The notes beneath the pieces were generated by a model. The model made no database searches. It saw nothing but the letters and a program-made list of their open reading frames with translations, and had not been told where the DNA came from. The position numbers and the translations under genes were made by a program. Source: Cunninghamia lanceolata (Eukaryota > Streptophyta > Pinopsida > Cupressales > Cupressaceae). Taken from it: 64,000 bases of DNA. This document shows, piece by piece, positions 1 to 11,489 of the stretch (position 1 is the stretch's first letter; every line of letters starts with the position of its first letter). The stretch spans positions 4,402,001-4,466,000 of the forward strand of contig BSBN01001149.1 in assembly GCA_027924645.1 (NCBI GenBank). The letters are read 5' to 3'.

Positions 1-453
1 ATATGAAAATCCTTAGTCATCCTTGGGAGATTACACTTGTTCTACGTAGTTGTTGAATTCATCATGGCGAAGTGGAGCTTGTTATAAGGAATTTGTCTAT
101 CTTGGCGTCATTCATTGTCTCATTGTCTTTAGAAGTAAAGTAGATTCTCTCTAAACCCTTGACCTTTTTGCATTTTCTTTGTAGAGTGGAACTAGGAGGT
201 TTCTTTCCATGAAAAGGAGTATTGAATCGAGTGAATTGAGAAGCAAATTCAGCGTAAGTCCCTTTCTGTTCATAGCAAATCACATCATAGATATATTGAG
301 TCTATATCCAACGTATTGTCAAGACCTGACATCTGGTACCTTGGAGTCATCTCATTGGATCACTTAGTTTAGCCTTTGAGAGACTTTGTTCAAGAGAGGA
401 TAGAATACCTTGGTATTTTATTTTGAGTTTGCATGTGCATAAAAAACACAACA
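1..453 (+). mobile_element. 3' part (R/U5) of an LTR, Ty3-type, truncated by window start
   Basis: Seen: the reverse complement of the solo LTR around 15515-15900 aligns with this stretch by eye. Shared words include 'aaggaatttgtctatctt', 'agcgtaagtccctt', 'caagacctgacatc' and 'caagagaggata'. The stretch ends in CA and is followed directly by a primer-binding-site-like sequence, as expected at the 5' LTR/internal junction. Most of the LTR lies to the left of the window. An alternative LTR end at 530 is possible because the junction is duplicated (see 457-552). The family is the same as the solo LTR at 15506-19428, in opposite orientation. Confidence 0.75.
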
Positions 454-456
454 GAA

Positions 457-552
457 TTGGCGCTAGAAGGAGGGCAGAACAAAGATATTGCTCCATTCAT
501 TTTTGGCCCTTCTCGTAACGCCCATCAACAGAATTGGCGCTAGAAGGAGGGC
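457..552 (+). repeat. Duplicated LTR/primer-binding-site junction
   Basis: The 19-base string ttggcgctagaaggagggc occurs at 457-475 and again at 534-552, a period of 77 bases. Both copies are preceded by 'caacagaa'. It resembles plant retrotransposon primer-binding sites beginning TTGGCGC, which sit just inside the 5' LTR. The second copy is preceded by 'atcaaca', which matches the end of the solo LTR at 15506 (minus strand) better than the first. One of the two junctions is therefore probably a tandem duplication. The priming tRNA was not determined. Confidence 0.6.
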
Positions 553-856
553 ATGATCAGGAAATACTTTGAGAATCACATTGCTTCATCTATTCCACGC
601 AAAGAAAGATTTTACACCTTCTGCTATCAGGCAGATAAATTTAGGATAAAATGGGACAAAACATCATCGCTTCTTTATTCCAAGCAAGAAAGAAGATATT
701 CCGAATTGTGGATAGGAATTGGAAAGCGAGCTTTCAAGGAAGAATCCGAGATTTCAAGATCTCTCTTATGTCAAAAATCCAAAAAAAAAAGTAGGAAAAT
801 CAAAAAATCCAAAAACAAGTAGAAAAATCCAAAAAATCCAAAAAAGTGAAAAAAGG

Positions 857-1981
857 ATGGATTTCTCAATCAATTATATGAAGCAGCTTAGTGGGTATGA
901 TCTTCAAAGTGATTCAATTATTCAACTTTGGTGGACTTTGAATGCACAACTTCATCCTAAGAGCTTGGACGACTTTGCATCAAAGAAAGGATGTAGAATT
1001 CATGACACCAATCAACATGAGGAGATCAATTGCATAACATTTTTGTCAAGAATGGAATTAGCATTGCAAGGGAAAATTTCTTTTTCACAGGTACATGAGC
1101 CGATTGTTCCTGCAAAGTTAGTGCCCGACGCCCTATTCGATGAAAGAGAATTCTTCATAAGTTTCAAGGAAATGATCAAGAAGAGATTGAGCATTGAGGA
1201 CTTGCCTGCAGAAGACTTGTTGATTCCAGATGATTGGTGTAGGATTCATAACATGGCTTATTCAAAACTCACATGTTCGTCTTGTCAGATAGCTATTCAT
1301 CAAGTGAAGGAGCAATTAAGGTTGGAAGAAGAATCCAAGGTACGATTAAGATTGGACAACCTGTGGAGCAAATGTCTTCAGGAAATCAATTCACCATCCA
1401 AGGGAGAAAAAGTTTCCATGTTATCCAATCGTAAAGATAGTACAAGTGAGCTTGATAATCCAAACACTATTGAGGAGAGCCAATTTGTATACCTTCTTCC
1501 AAGAAAGAAAGAGCCTGCTGAGGAAGAAATAGAAAAGGTAATATAGGACATTCAAACAAAGGCAAGCGATGAACAAGATGTTGATTCCTTGATCAAAGAA
1601 GAAAGTGACTCGAGTTCATTGCAAGAAGAGAAATTCCTTGAGGAATATACATCCATGCTACATAGGGAGATCCTTGAAAATGAGTTGCAAGAAGTACAAA
1701 AAGAGATGTTGGAAGATAATCAATTAGATGCATTACAAGAAGCACTTCCAGCCATCATCAAAGAGCCATCGAATGAAGAGCAATTCGGAGGGGCACTAGA
1801 CGCTTCCATACAAGAAATACAAGAGGAATTAATGCCAAAATTATCACAAGATGAACTAATTACTGCCATGGAAGCCGAAATCAAATCGATGTTGAGCCCG
1901 TTACTAGAGATTCAAAAGGAGCTTATAGGTGACCCGTACCCCTACCTGAACTGGACCCATACAGGGACGGCGGGCATATGA
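857..1981 (+). pseudogene. Gag-like ORF of the left-end LTR element, one internal stop
   Basis: A single frame runs from ATG 857 to TGA 1979-1981 (374 codons) with one internal TAG at 1544-1546 and no frameshift. The product is acidic and lysine-rich. Around 1236-1287 it has a Cys-x2-His-x8-Cys-x2-Cys arrangement (WCRIHNMAYSKLTCSSC) that could bind zinc, followed by a charged, probably coiled-coil C-terminal half rich in E, Q and K. The start at 857 is chosen because the frame upstream is low-complexity A-rich sequence (780-850). It lies about 300-400 bases inside the LTR/PBS junction on the same strand, which is the position of gag in an LTR element. No protease, RT or integrase follows, so the element is either non-autonomous or truncated. 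I do not recognise a named family; the gag assignment rests on position. Confidence 0.5.
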
Positions 1982-3846
1982 GAAAAACTGGTAACTTAGG
2001 TTATGACTCTAAATGTCACCCAAGCATTTAAGAGAACTGTTCATATTTGAATTATATTCTTGGTACCTTTTCAAGCTAACTTCATAGCTCCAAATTAGTG
2101 AATGAGATGTTCTTTGTGTGCTAATGATGACACAATTTATGCTCAAAGTTTATCTTTTGAGCTACTCGGGTTATTGCCTATCAGAGAACATCATACACAA
2201 TTGATGTCCATTCCTCAGCGGTTTCTAAAAGCATGAAAGAATAGTTATGAGGTTATGCATTGAGTGGAACTCTTTGGTCAATTGACAAAAGGCAAAGGAT
2301 TGGGTGCTTTTCAGCTCAATAAGATTTACATTCATGCTTTGTTGGGGATTGTATTCGAAGGTTTAAACTCAAGGGGTGGTATTTTTTCTCTGAGCTGAAT
2401 CCAACATAGCCTACAGCATGATGTCAATAATGTACCAATCTTTGATGATTTCTATTTATAACTTATTGATGATTCAATTCTTAAGATTGGAATGTGATGA
2501 TCCTACCACCATGTTAGTCCTTGGCCTTGCAAGCAGGAATGGGAAACTGGCTTTCAGTTGTCCTCTTTTGAAAGAGTAGCTGTGTACTATCAAAAAATAC
2601 ATCAAAAAATATCCAGTTTTAATCATTAGAAGACCTAACTGCACAACTCTTAACTTCCTCTATGCATGTTAAATAATAACTCAAGAAGAATCATTTTAAG
2701 TCCCTCGATGATCCAATATATATATTAGTTTCTGAATTTAAATGCCCTTTGTGATAATGACTGCCATTCAAAACTTTAAGAAATATAAAATTTTCACACA
2801 TGTAAAATTAGAAGGCAAATGTTTGCAACTCAAAATGCAAAATATAATATTATGTATTGTAGGCAATTTTTAAGGAAAATAATGGAATTTGCTACTAATA
2901 CATGTATATTCTAGCAAATCTGACAATGTAATGTTCCTTTTATTATAGGCAAACTTATGAAATATCAGAAATAATATTTAAATTTGCTAATTTCAAATTT
3001 GTGAATATTATTTTTTGAAATTTTGTAGAAAATTAGTCAATAGCCAAAAATTTAGCCCATAGTCAGTTGACCTTGACCAGAACTATCACACAAACTCGCC
3101 AACAAAATTTTTTAGAAATCCAGAGCTCAAGATGATTTCAGAAGGGATCACAATCTAGTTAGCAACCAAAAGAGAGTCTGTGACAGAAAAGTAATGTCGA
3201 TTAGACAAAGAACGGATTAAATCTTTAGAAAACCTTAGTTTGATTATGTGTTGCTTTCATAAAATTCAAGAGAATATAAAATATCCACAAAATCTAAATG
3301 TATTTATCGAAACTCAAGTCTTAAAACTCAACATGCCATTATGGACTATGTGAATACAATATGCCAGTAGAAGTGAAACGAGGTCCCTATTTGTAGGGCC
3401 TGTGCACTCTTCAGGGCATACAGCTGTGACTGGTGGTCTTTTACAATTTACTGGTGATAACTTTGTGGGCCAAATCATACCAGGTGCTTTTATGTGATGT
3501 GTTTGGCAGAGCTGTGAACCTCATTAATCTACTACAGATGCTGTGAGCTTCTAAGCCACATGATGACAGCACCTAAAAGTATATAATTGAACTTGAAATC
3601 AATCAAAACCAGTAAGAAAAAAAGGCTTAAGACTTGTACAGCTGCATCTTGTAAAATATTTGATCTTGAGAAGGCAATTTGTCAACTTAAATGGGAATTA
3701 GTGACTGTAACTTTGCTTCACTCTTAACGTTATTAGCTTCTTATCATTTGAGAACTCTAAGGATGATAGGTTGTTCTTTAAGTGGTTCTGGCATAGTTGA
3801 AGAAATGTTCAAGGGACTCCTCACTAATGTTGCATGGTCTTTTTAG
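1982..3846. other. No gene recognised; possible intron of the TOP3A-like gene
   Basis: AT-rich sequence without a coding signal that I can identify. If the exons at 3847-4335 belong to a live gene, this stretch would be part of the preceding intron, into which the LTR element at 1-1981 could have inserted. I looked for the preceding topoisomerase exon and did not find it. Confidence 0.4.
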
Positions 3847-4335
3847 GTTGTATTGGTGGTTGTGATGAGATCCTCAAGGAGTTGATTGAGATATGTGGAA
3901 CTGGCTCAGGTTAGCAAGATACGTATTCAAGTTATAGCAGGTCACTTGTATAGAGTTGATAAAGCTAATCAAATTGCATAATTAGGTGCAGGAAGAGGAC
4001 GACAACCTGCACAAGCATCTGTAAACGCTCGACAGAGTGCATGTCTGAATTGTGGACAGCCAGGTCATAGTTCTAATGAGTGTCCTCAGCAACGTAGAGG
4101 GCTCCAAGCTGCTAACTCAAGCAGAGGAGGAAGAGCAAGTTCAAGCAGAGGAAGAGCAACCTTGGGCAGAGGAGGAAGGGCAAACCGAACAAGTAGCACC
4201 AGCAGCAGAGGAAGAAGACAGGGAAATGGCAGTTTTGTAAGTGCCACTGGTGAGCAGCTTTCTGCTGGAGACAGAAGGTGCTTTGTCTGTGGAGATCCCT
4301 CCCATTTTGCAAATGCTTGCCCCAACCGTGCTTGA
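3847..4335 (+). CDS. TOP3A: DNA topoisomerase 3-alpha-like, last two exons (partial)
   Basis: The two exons are 3847-3909 and 3986-4335, ending at TGA 4333-4335. The 76-base intron between them (3910-3985) has GT...AG ends, and the split Gly codon joins in phase. Exon 1 encodes a Cys-Ile-Gly-Gly-Cys-Asp zinc-finger segment ending in CGTGSG. Exon 2 has a first CCHC zinc knuckle ([15 protein letters not shown]), an Arg/Gly/Ser-rich stretch, then FVSATG and a second knuckle ([17 protein letters not shown]) at the C-terminus. This order matches the C-terminal zinc region of plant TOP3-alpha, the type IA topoisomerase that works with RecQ helicase and RMI1 to dissolve recombination intermediates. 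The catalytic part would lie further upstream, outside the window or across a long intron. Both exons are open and the splice sites look sound, so this may be the real 3' end of a gene; a truncated pseudogene cannot be excluded. Confidence 0.65.
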
Positions 4336-5140
4336 TAATTAATTGTGTCATTAAAGTGAAAAGTTATGACAAGAAAGTTAGCTTTTAGAAGGAAAGATAG
4401 AATGTATGGAGACTGCAATTGATAAGTTAGATTTTAAACAACACTAATTGAATTCCATCTCTAGTTGCATTTATTCCCATATAAATTAGCCTTTTCATAG
4501 ATACTGCAAAAGCTGTAATACTTATTGTGGTATATTTGCCTACACATTTTTTTTTTTCTATTCCCATTGTAATCATATCATGCAGGATGTCTATGATAGC
4601 TTCTTTTCTTGTAATATGCAATAATAAGATGGATGCTTAACTACACCATAAGACTTGCAAACTCCAAACAAGAACTAATTTTTTATATTGTATTAAAGCT
4701 CACAGAAGTTAAACTAGAGTTACAATAATCGAACAGTCTGTGATCAAAGATCATGGCAGCCTGTAACTAGAACATCAAGAATGCAGTCAAGGGATGGCTG
4801 TCCAGCAGTCATAACAGAAGCATAAAAATGGCTGTGAAACAGCTATAACAGCAGAGATATAGCCAAACATTAAAGCTACAAAAACAGTCAAAGAGGACTG
4901 TCTTGAACAAATCAAAGCAATCTGATTGAGCTTGGTGGGCATTGATGGCCTTGAGCTGTGCTTGACAATTGTTCACCTGCTGTGCCAAGTTTTGATGACT
5001 GTAGAGTTGATCTCTCATAATTGTAGAGAGATTTGAAATCTGAAGATACAAGTTAGAGTAGATACATTGCATTGGAACTTCATGAGAGAAGCAAGAGGTG
5101 GAGAAAGCTGCCATACAATATGAATTTCCAAATAAAATTT
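4336..5140. other. Possible 3' UTR and anonymous sequence
   Basis: AT-rich sequence following the TOP3A-like stop. There are AATAAT-type signals near 4618, but no defined transcript end. Overlapping short ORFs around 4.8-5.1 kb show no recognisable domain, although they may be the distal part of the adjacent LINE fragment. Confidence 0.3.
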
Positions 5141-5149
5141 ACAAGTTGC

Positions 5150-5520
5150 TTGCAAGTATTGGCAACCCAATTCTTAGAAATTCTAAAACCCAGAAGAGCA
5201 GATTTCCATGACCAGCAATGTGTGAAAAGGACCAGAAGGGAAGATTTGGGGTTATTCCAAATCCTTTTAGCATTGGGACAGGTACAAAAGGCATGTTTAA
5301 CAGATTCATGGTTGTGGCAATGGGACTAGGTAAGAGAGGGTTGGATGAAGTGGAGCCGGGAGCCAACAGGAAGCTTGATATGAAAGAGTTTCCAAGGAAT
5401 GAGCTGGGATTGAGCATTGGCCTTAGACTTCCACAATTGAAGGCTGAGGTGTTTCCATTTGGCAACTAAAAAATTGCATTTCCATTTCTCAATGAGGTGG
5501 TTGGCAAAGGAATGCTTGGG
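5150..5520 (-). pseudogene. LINE (non-LTR retrotransposon) 3' fragment with zf-RVT-like motif
   Basis: Read on the minus strand, 5394 down to about 5170 gives a frame containing WKLFHIKLP, then Ser-His-Cys-His-Asn-His-Glu-Ser-Val-Lys-His-Ala-Phe and CPNAKRIW (5254-5280). That is the pattern of the zinc-binding reverse-transcriptase domain (zf-RVT) found at the C-terminus of plant L1-type LINEs: a W..L..LP segment, then a Cys/His-rich turn, 'E(T/S)..H.F..C..A..IW'. An internal stop precedes the Cys/His motif. Plus-strand ORFs over the same bases are shadows. The rest of the LINE is missing or unrecognisable. No target duplication or poly(A) tail was identified. Confidence 0.55.
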
Positions 5521-7300
5521 GATGATTCTTCCATAATTGACTTTGAGAGGAAAAAATCTAATGCTTTTAGCCTAAGGCCAATCCCAGTTCTATAAGAAGT
5601 TACATTGACAAAAAACATCCAACTTTATTGGTGTTTTAATGTCACTTTTGTGACAACTCAAAACAACATAATGGATAAGAAAATCCTCTTTTCAAATTTG
5701 CAGGGGAAGCTCCTTGATTTAATCTACTTCTAAAACCTAAAACAAAAACAAGCTTGCATAATTTGTTCTTTAGGGTTTTTTTGCATAAATATTAAATTAT
5801 TTAAAGCAAACTTGACCTATCTATTTTTTTATCTCAGAGGTTAGAGCATGAGACTTGAAGAACTCCTTATCTCACCAAAGAGGATTTTTAGTTTTTGTAA
5901 TACTAAACTATAACAAGATTCACAATAATGGTTTACATGATTAAAGTAGAGATCATCGATATCACATCTTCAAAAGGTTGATTTGAACATAACACGATAC
6001 GACAATGAAAGATAAGTAAACACTTAAGAAACATGTAAAGTTATTTCAAAAGATTGAAGATAGATGTTACATAAAGTTAACGCAAAACTTCACTGCTACT
6101 TATTCTTCATTTAGGACAAGTACAATAACATGCCTTGGTTTGAAGGAAGATTTCAATAGCATAAACTTGCTTCTATTCTTCTTTTCCTCTTGGGCAAATA
6201 CTTCTCTAACTTCTAACTCCTATTCTCTAATGAACAATGTAAATTGAAAATTCTCCAAGATCCCCACCTTACAATGTGCTCTTAGCACTTATTTATAACC
6301 TTCAAGAGATTCATTTCATGATTAAAATAATATTATTTAATTCAACTTCAACTGGTGCTCAAAGTAGCGCATACACAATTTATCTTTTGTTCCAAAAATG
6401 ATTAATTTAGTTATTTTCGTTTCCTAATCCTGAATTACTTGGTGATGTTGGAGAAGGCACGTCTTTTTTAGTAGCTAAATAAACTTTAGCTTTAAAATCT
6501 TTTATTTCTATCATGGATAGCTTTTGAGTATATTTTTCCTTATTTAGCACTTGTTAATTTAGCAATTTTAGCGTAAAAGCTCCAACTCTGATAGTTTGCA
6601 GGCTAATTTGTTTCTAACTCTAACACGATCCCCTGTATTCAATTATGTGATGTTGATGTGCCCTAGTACGATATCTTGCACATGGAAATCGCTATTTGCT
6701 ATTGGATCTCTAGGTTATATAACTCCTTTACACAACTCCATGATGCCAAACTACTCTCCTTGTTATAACTTGGAATTTGATAAATTTGTAGGTATGAGCT
6801 TGTTGGTATAGTTGGAAAATAAATGCTTTCTAGGTATAGCCACTTGTAACAATATGAAAGGTATGAATGTGGATATATGTGTCGTAGTGATAGTCTGATA
6901 TGCAAGGTTTTTCAAGTGTATCATTGCTGCAACAACTTGGAATAGTGATATGTGTAGGTATAGTTTGAAAGTAATGACTTTTCAAGTTTTAAGTTGTAGA
7001 TTGAAAATAGGCAATTTTGTGACATTAGTTTGCGATAACAATGATTTTTCAAGGATATTGCTACTGGTATGGATTGATATGAAAGTATGTGGTAGTTATA
7101 ATTGTTACCCATTATTATTTTCCAGCTCAATCAAGTGGAGCTGATTAAGGTTTATAGTTTTAAGGGGTGCATGTATGTTATTAATGAGTGTTTTGCCAAG
7201 AGAAAGATGCCATAAAAGAACTCCAATTAAATGCAATTGTTTACAATCAAGAAGAACCATACAACATTGCATATTTTGAAAGACTTTTTCATTATTCATG
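5521..7300. other. No gene recognised
   Basis: AT-rich sequence with short ORFs only. No domain, splice structure or repeat boundary was identified. Confidence 0.4.
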
Positions 7301-10300
7301 AATGTCAAATGAAATGCTCCCACACAAGCCGTAGGAGTAACTGAAATAGGCAACATAAAAGTAAATTTTACTTTTGAGCTCCAACGTACCTGGAAAACAG
7401 TTTTTGTTAATGCTCAGGGTACCAAGTCTTTTTATACACAATCATAACTTCAAAAGTACCATCTACTTTTATGTAGTAGCAGTATATCAGTAATCATATC
7501 AGCATAAGAAAGGTCAAAATGGGCAGATACTAGTGCCATATCAGGAAGGAAGATCATACAAGTCACCTCACATCATAAACAAAGGTACATTTTTTTTCTA
7601 ACATGTGTGTTTCTTGTGCAAGTACAGGGAAGATTTATTGCAAAATTTTCAAGCATGTGGAGAAAAAATGTGGCTCCCACAAGGGTAGAGCCCAGCATGC
7701 TTCCTTCTTATTCATTCAAGAAGGATATCATATTGTAATAAATAGAGTATACTATCATGTAATGCATTGGAATAGTCAACATCAAATGGAGTGAAGTCAT
7801 CATAAGAGAAATGAAGAGGAGCAGTTGCTCATATAAACTATGCTTACTTCAGAAAGAACTTATCAAAATTAGATAAACATGTTCAAAATTCTTCATCATA
7901 CACATGCTATAGAATGAGCAATGATTCTATTCAAGAGATGTCAACATGCAAGGACAGGAGGTACAATGATCAAACCAATTGGAGCAACCTTAGAAGGTAT
8001 TTCTTTCATCTTTTTGTTGTGATTGAAGTATCATTTTTTTTGCTATCCAGATATACCTCATAGATAGAACAGATGCAATCAAAGGACAACAGTATGAAGG
8101 AGATGAGTTGCATTAACCAATACAAGACTGCCATGATAGCAAGAGTAAGGAGCATTATTATCAAAGTGATGACATAAAGAACAAGCTACAAGAACCATGT
8201 ATGAAATGACAAAGTATCCACATCATGCATTGCTGCCACTATGTCACCATGAGCCCACTTTCAAATGAGAAAAACCAAGAAAGATGCCTTATAACGATAT
8301 ACAGTCATACAAGAAGTAGGGAACAACAGTATATGGAAAAGTGGACAATTCTTACAGTAGTCCTTATCACTGTCATAAATGTATCTGATACGAAAGATCT
8401 GTGAATGATGTGTTCATAATGATGCAACCGCATAAGGGGAAGTACAATTCTCTAGCATATGAAAGGTATGGCTATATATTGATGAAATAATGGAACATGT
8501 AGCCACAACATCTTGAAGCTTTTTGGAAACAACAATGTAAAAGATACAGGTTCATATTCAATAATTGCAATGACATATGCAGCTACAGGAGCTAATACAA
8601 AAATGCCAAAATACCGTGTCAAGCATCAAGGCGCAGTAGCCTTGTTTCTATATATAGGGAACAAAGGGAAAGACCATTATGGTTAAAAAAACTAACTGTC
8701 ATCAAATGATCACATACAGTTACAGAACAATAGAGGAACAACCCAAAAAGTTGGAACAATATGATTGCATTATGAGGATGCCCATGCCTTTTGTATATTG
8801 CAAGTATTCATGTTCAACAAGCCATATCTCATCACTGTGCAGTTACAACAAGCTTTATCATGTGCCTTATGCATTAAAGTTGAACCAAGTTAATATAATC
8901 ATGATCATATACAAAAAAGTAGACAGAACAGGTATTTTGCTACCTTTTTATTGTGAATATGATTTAGAATTGATAAAGAATCCATTGTGTCACCATAAGG
9001 AACAGCCATACCAAATACAAGCATGAGAAAAAACTAAGTCATAATGCCATATAGAACAACTATAAAGAATTCATTATGCCATCAAGAGAGCCACAAAGTA
9101 TAGTCAAGGTGGAATTGACAAATCAGATGAGCAAGTATAGTCAACATGATAATGCAAAGTCACCCATGGAGAGCGCACATTTCCAGTTGGTTGTCATTAT
9201 GAGATGCAAATGTGTAGTTTGAACAACATATATAGCCATCAAATGGACAGTGGGCTTGTATAAGGAATATGACAGAGAGTATGCAATGATTACTAACAAG
9301 TAGATACAACATGTAGAGTATCTCAGGAGCTTTTATAGAGGACAAGAGACTTGGAGGTCAACATCTTATTGGAACAAAAGGAGTGAGACAGTTTTGAAGT
9401 TCTGCAATATTGTTTCGGGGTTTGTAGACAAGTATAGACAGCTAGCATACTGAGAAGGACAGTCACAAAGGCAGATCAAGCATGGACACTATTTTGACAA
9501 TCCTAAGAAAGACAGTTATGAAGGTTTTGGGCAGCTCAACTTGGAGATTAGGTCACTGAACAGTGTATGGAGCAGTCTTGTTGACAATAGTCTATAATAG
9601 TCAAGAAGAGTGAGATAACAATAACCTACTATCATGAGACAGTCACCTACCATGGAGGTAGAGATAAAGTCAGTGACAACGAGAAATAAGTATGATCTTT
9701 GAGACATAATGTGAAGAGATATGGAGATAAGAATATTTAGTCTGAGATAGTGGTGCAAGCAACAAGACTTTTGTTTTCATGTAATAGTCACAAAGACAAG
9801 GATTGTTCGGATTAGACCTTGTAGGTGTTTCAGTTTACTATTGAACAAGGTCAGCATAAAGACCAGTCCTAAGAACTTCAGACTATGTAGAGAAGCTAAT
9901 GGGAGAAAACAACCAATGAAACAGAGGAAGAATATGATAGAAATTTGCAATTTCAAAGAGGCAGCGTTTTTGTGAGGTAACAACAGTCATCTTTTGTAAG
10001 AGACAGTCATATCTACAAAAGAGACAATCATAATATCTCAAGAAGAAAAACGAAAGTTTTCAAACCATGCAGATGTTATGAAGGTTTACAACAACATATT
10101 TTTATGAAGTCTGCACTATCAGAGAAGTGGAGGCATGGTTAAACCATAAAGGACCACAACATCATGGCAAAGAAAAATCAGTATACAGTATTTATAGAGG
10201 GCACAGTCCAGTTTTGTCAAGTGTTTTTTCATATTTCTTGTCATAGTTTGAGTCTTGCTTATCATAGTTTGGTCTCCTAAGAGTTTTTCATAAGGATAAG

Positions 10301-11200
10301 AAATAGTCTTATATGTGATGTGTAAACAGTAGTGTTGGGAGTCCATCACTGTCTTAGGACAGCCAAAGCACTTAGAGCTCTATCAAGAAAACTATAGAAG
10401 ATTGTACTAGAGGCTATGGGACTGTCAAAAGAAGAAAAATTACACAGTGATCAGGAGTAGCAATTACCTCTACCAGAAGACAGTCATCTCTACAAAAAAG
10501 ACAGTCATAATGTCTCAAGAAGAACAATGTGAAAAGATCAATCAGGAAAGAGTTATCAAATACATTTTCTTTGCAAAATATCACAATGTCATCATGTTGC
10601 AAAATAAAAGTAGCTATAGGTAAAAGATGAATGGTTTCCCTATGTGTTTTGCATTCTCAGAACGAAGAACAGAGAGATACCATTATTTTTTGCATAATGA
10701 AAATGATTAAAAAAACCAAATTTGTATGCATGAAATCTGCTGTCAAAGTTTCTGTTGCTTGCAAGCCCTTGTTATATTTTGCATAGACAGTTTCAATGGC
10801 CATAACAACAATGGAAAAGAAGTATATTTTCACCAGTTGAAGGTCATACAAACAGTAAATGCACAGGAATGTCTCTTTACAGTTTTTTTTGTCATAGTTG
10901 GAGCTTGTTTTGAGCCAAAGAGCAGATGTAAGAGGAAAATGAAAACCCATTTCGAACTCATTTCAAACAAAATACTCATAATGCCTCAAAATTGCAGCCT
11001 CTGGCAATGAATTCCATAGTGAAAAACTCAGAAAATGAAGAGAGATTGACAGTTGAAAGACTTACTTTTGTTTCTGCCAAGTGCTATGTGTGAAAACCAC
11101 AGAAAATTTCCTCAGTCAACCTTCTAGAACGACCTCAAACACAGTGGAAACAAATGCATATGGTGGTCGGCCAAGAAAACCAGAAAGATACATTAAAAAA
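7300..11200 (+). repeat. Purine-rich region with recurring 'acagtcat' motifs
   Basis: Nearly 4 kb that is strikingly A/G-rich on the plus strand and contains many copies of acagtcat or gacagtca-like words, densest at 9.5-10.6 kb. A clear direct repeat occurs at 10001-10045 and 10478-10524 (offset 477). Both copies read 'agacagtcat.tctacaaaa..agaca.tcataat.tctcaagaag', itself a two-fold internal repeat. No coding domain was found. It may be the untranslated part of an LTR element, but no boundaries were found. Confidence 0.45.
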
Positions 11201-11489
11201 CCAATTGAAATTGCGGCCTTAGAGGCCCAAAATCGCCCTCAAAATTGACAAAAGCAAGGTCAAACTCTCAGTTTTTGATGGTTTTAGCAAACATACCAAG
11301 CATTTTGTGCAGGAAATGCCCAAAGTCACCACCAGAATGGACACAAATGGTGCGTTTTGAGCTTCAAACCCTTCCTGTGGCGGCAGGTCGAGCATGTCAG
11401 CAAGCAAAGAGCAAAATGCAAATGAGTTTCTTAGGGTTTCCACCTCCTTTTGGTCGAATGCCTTAGTCATAATGGGATTCCTTCCCATT

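Noticed and set aside
4052..4418. ORFs in other frames and on the minus strand over the RG-rich exon
   Set aside because: They are shadows created by the repetitive Arg/Gly/Ser codons of the TOP3A-like exon; only the spliced frame contains zinc-knuckle motifs.
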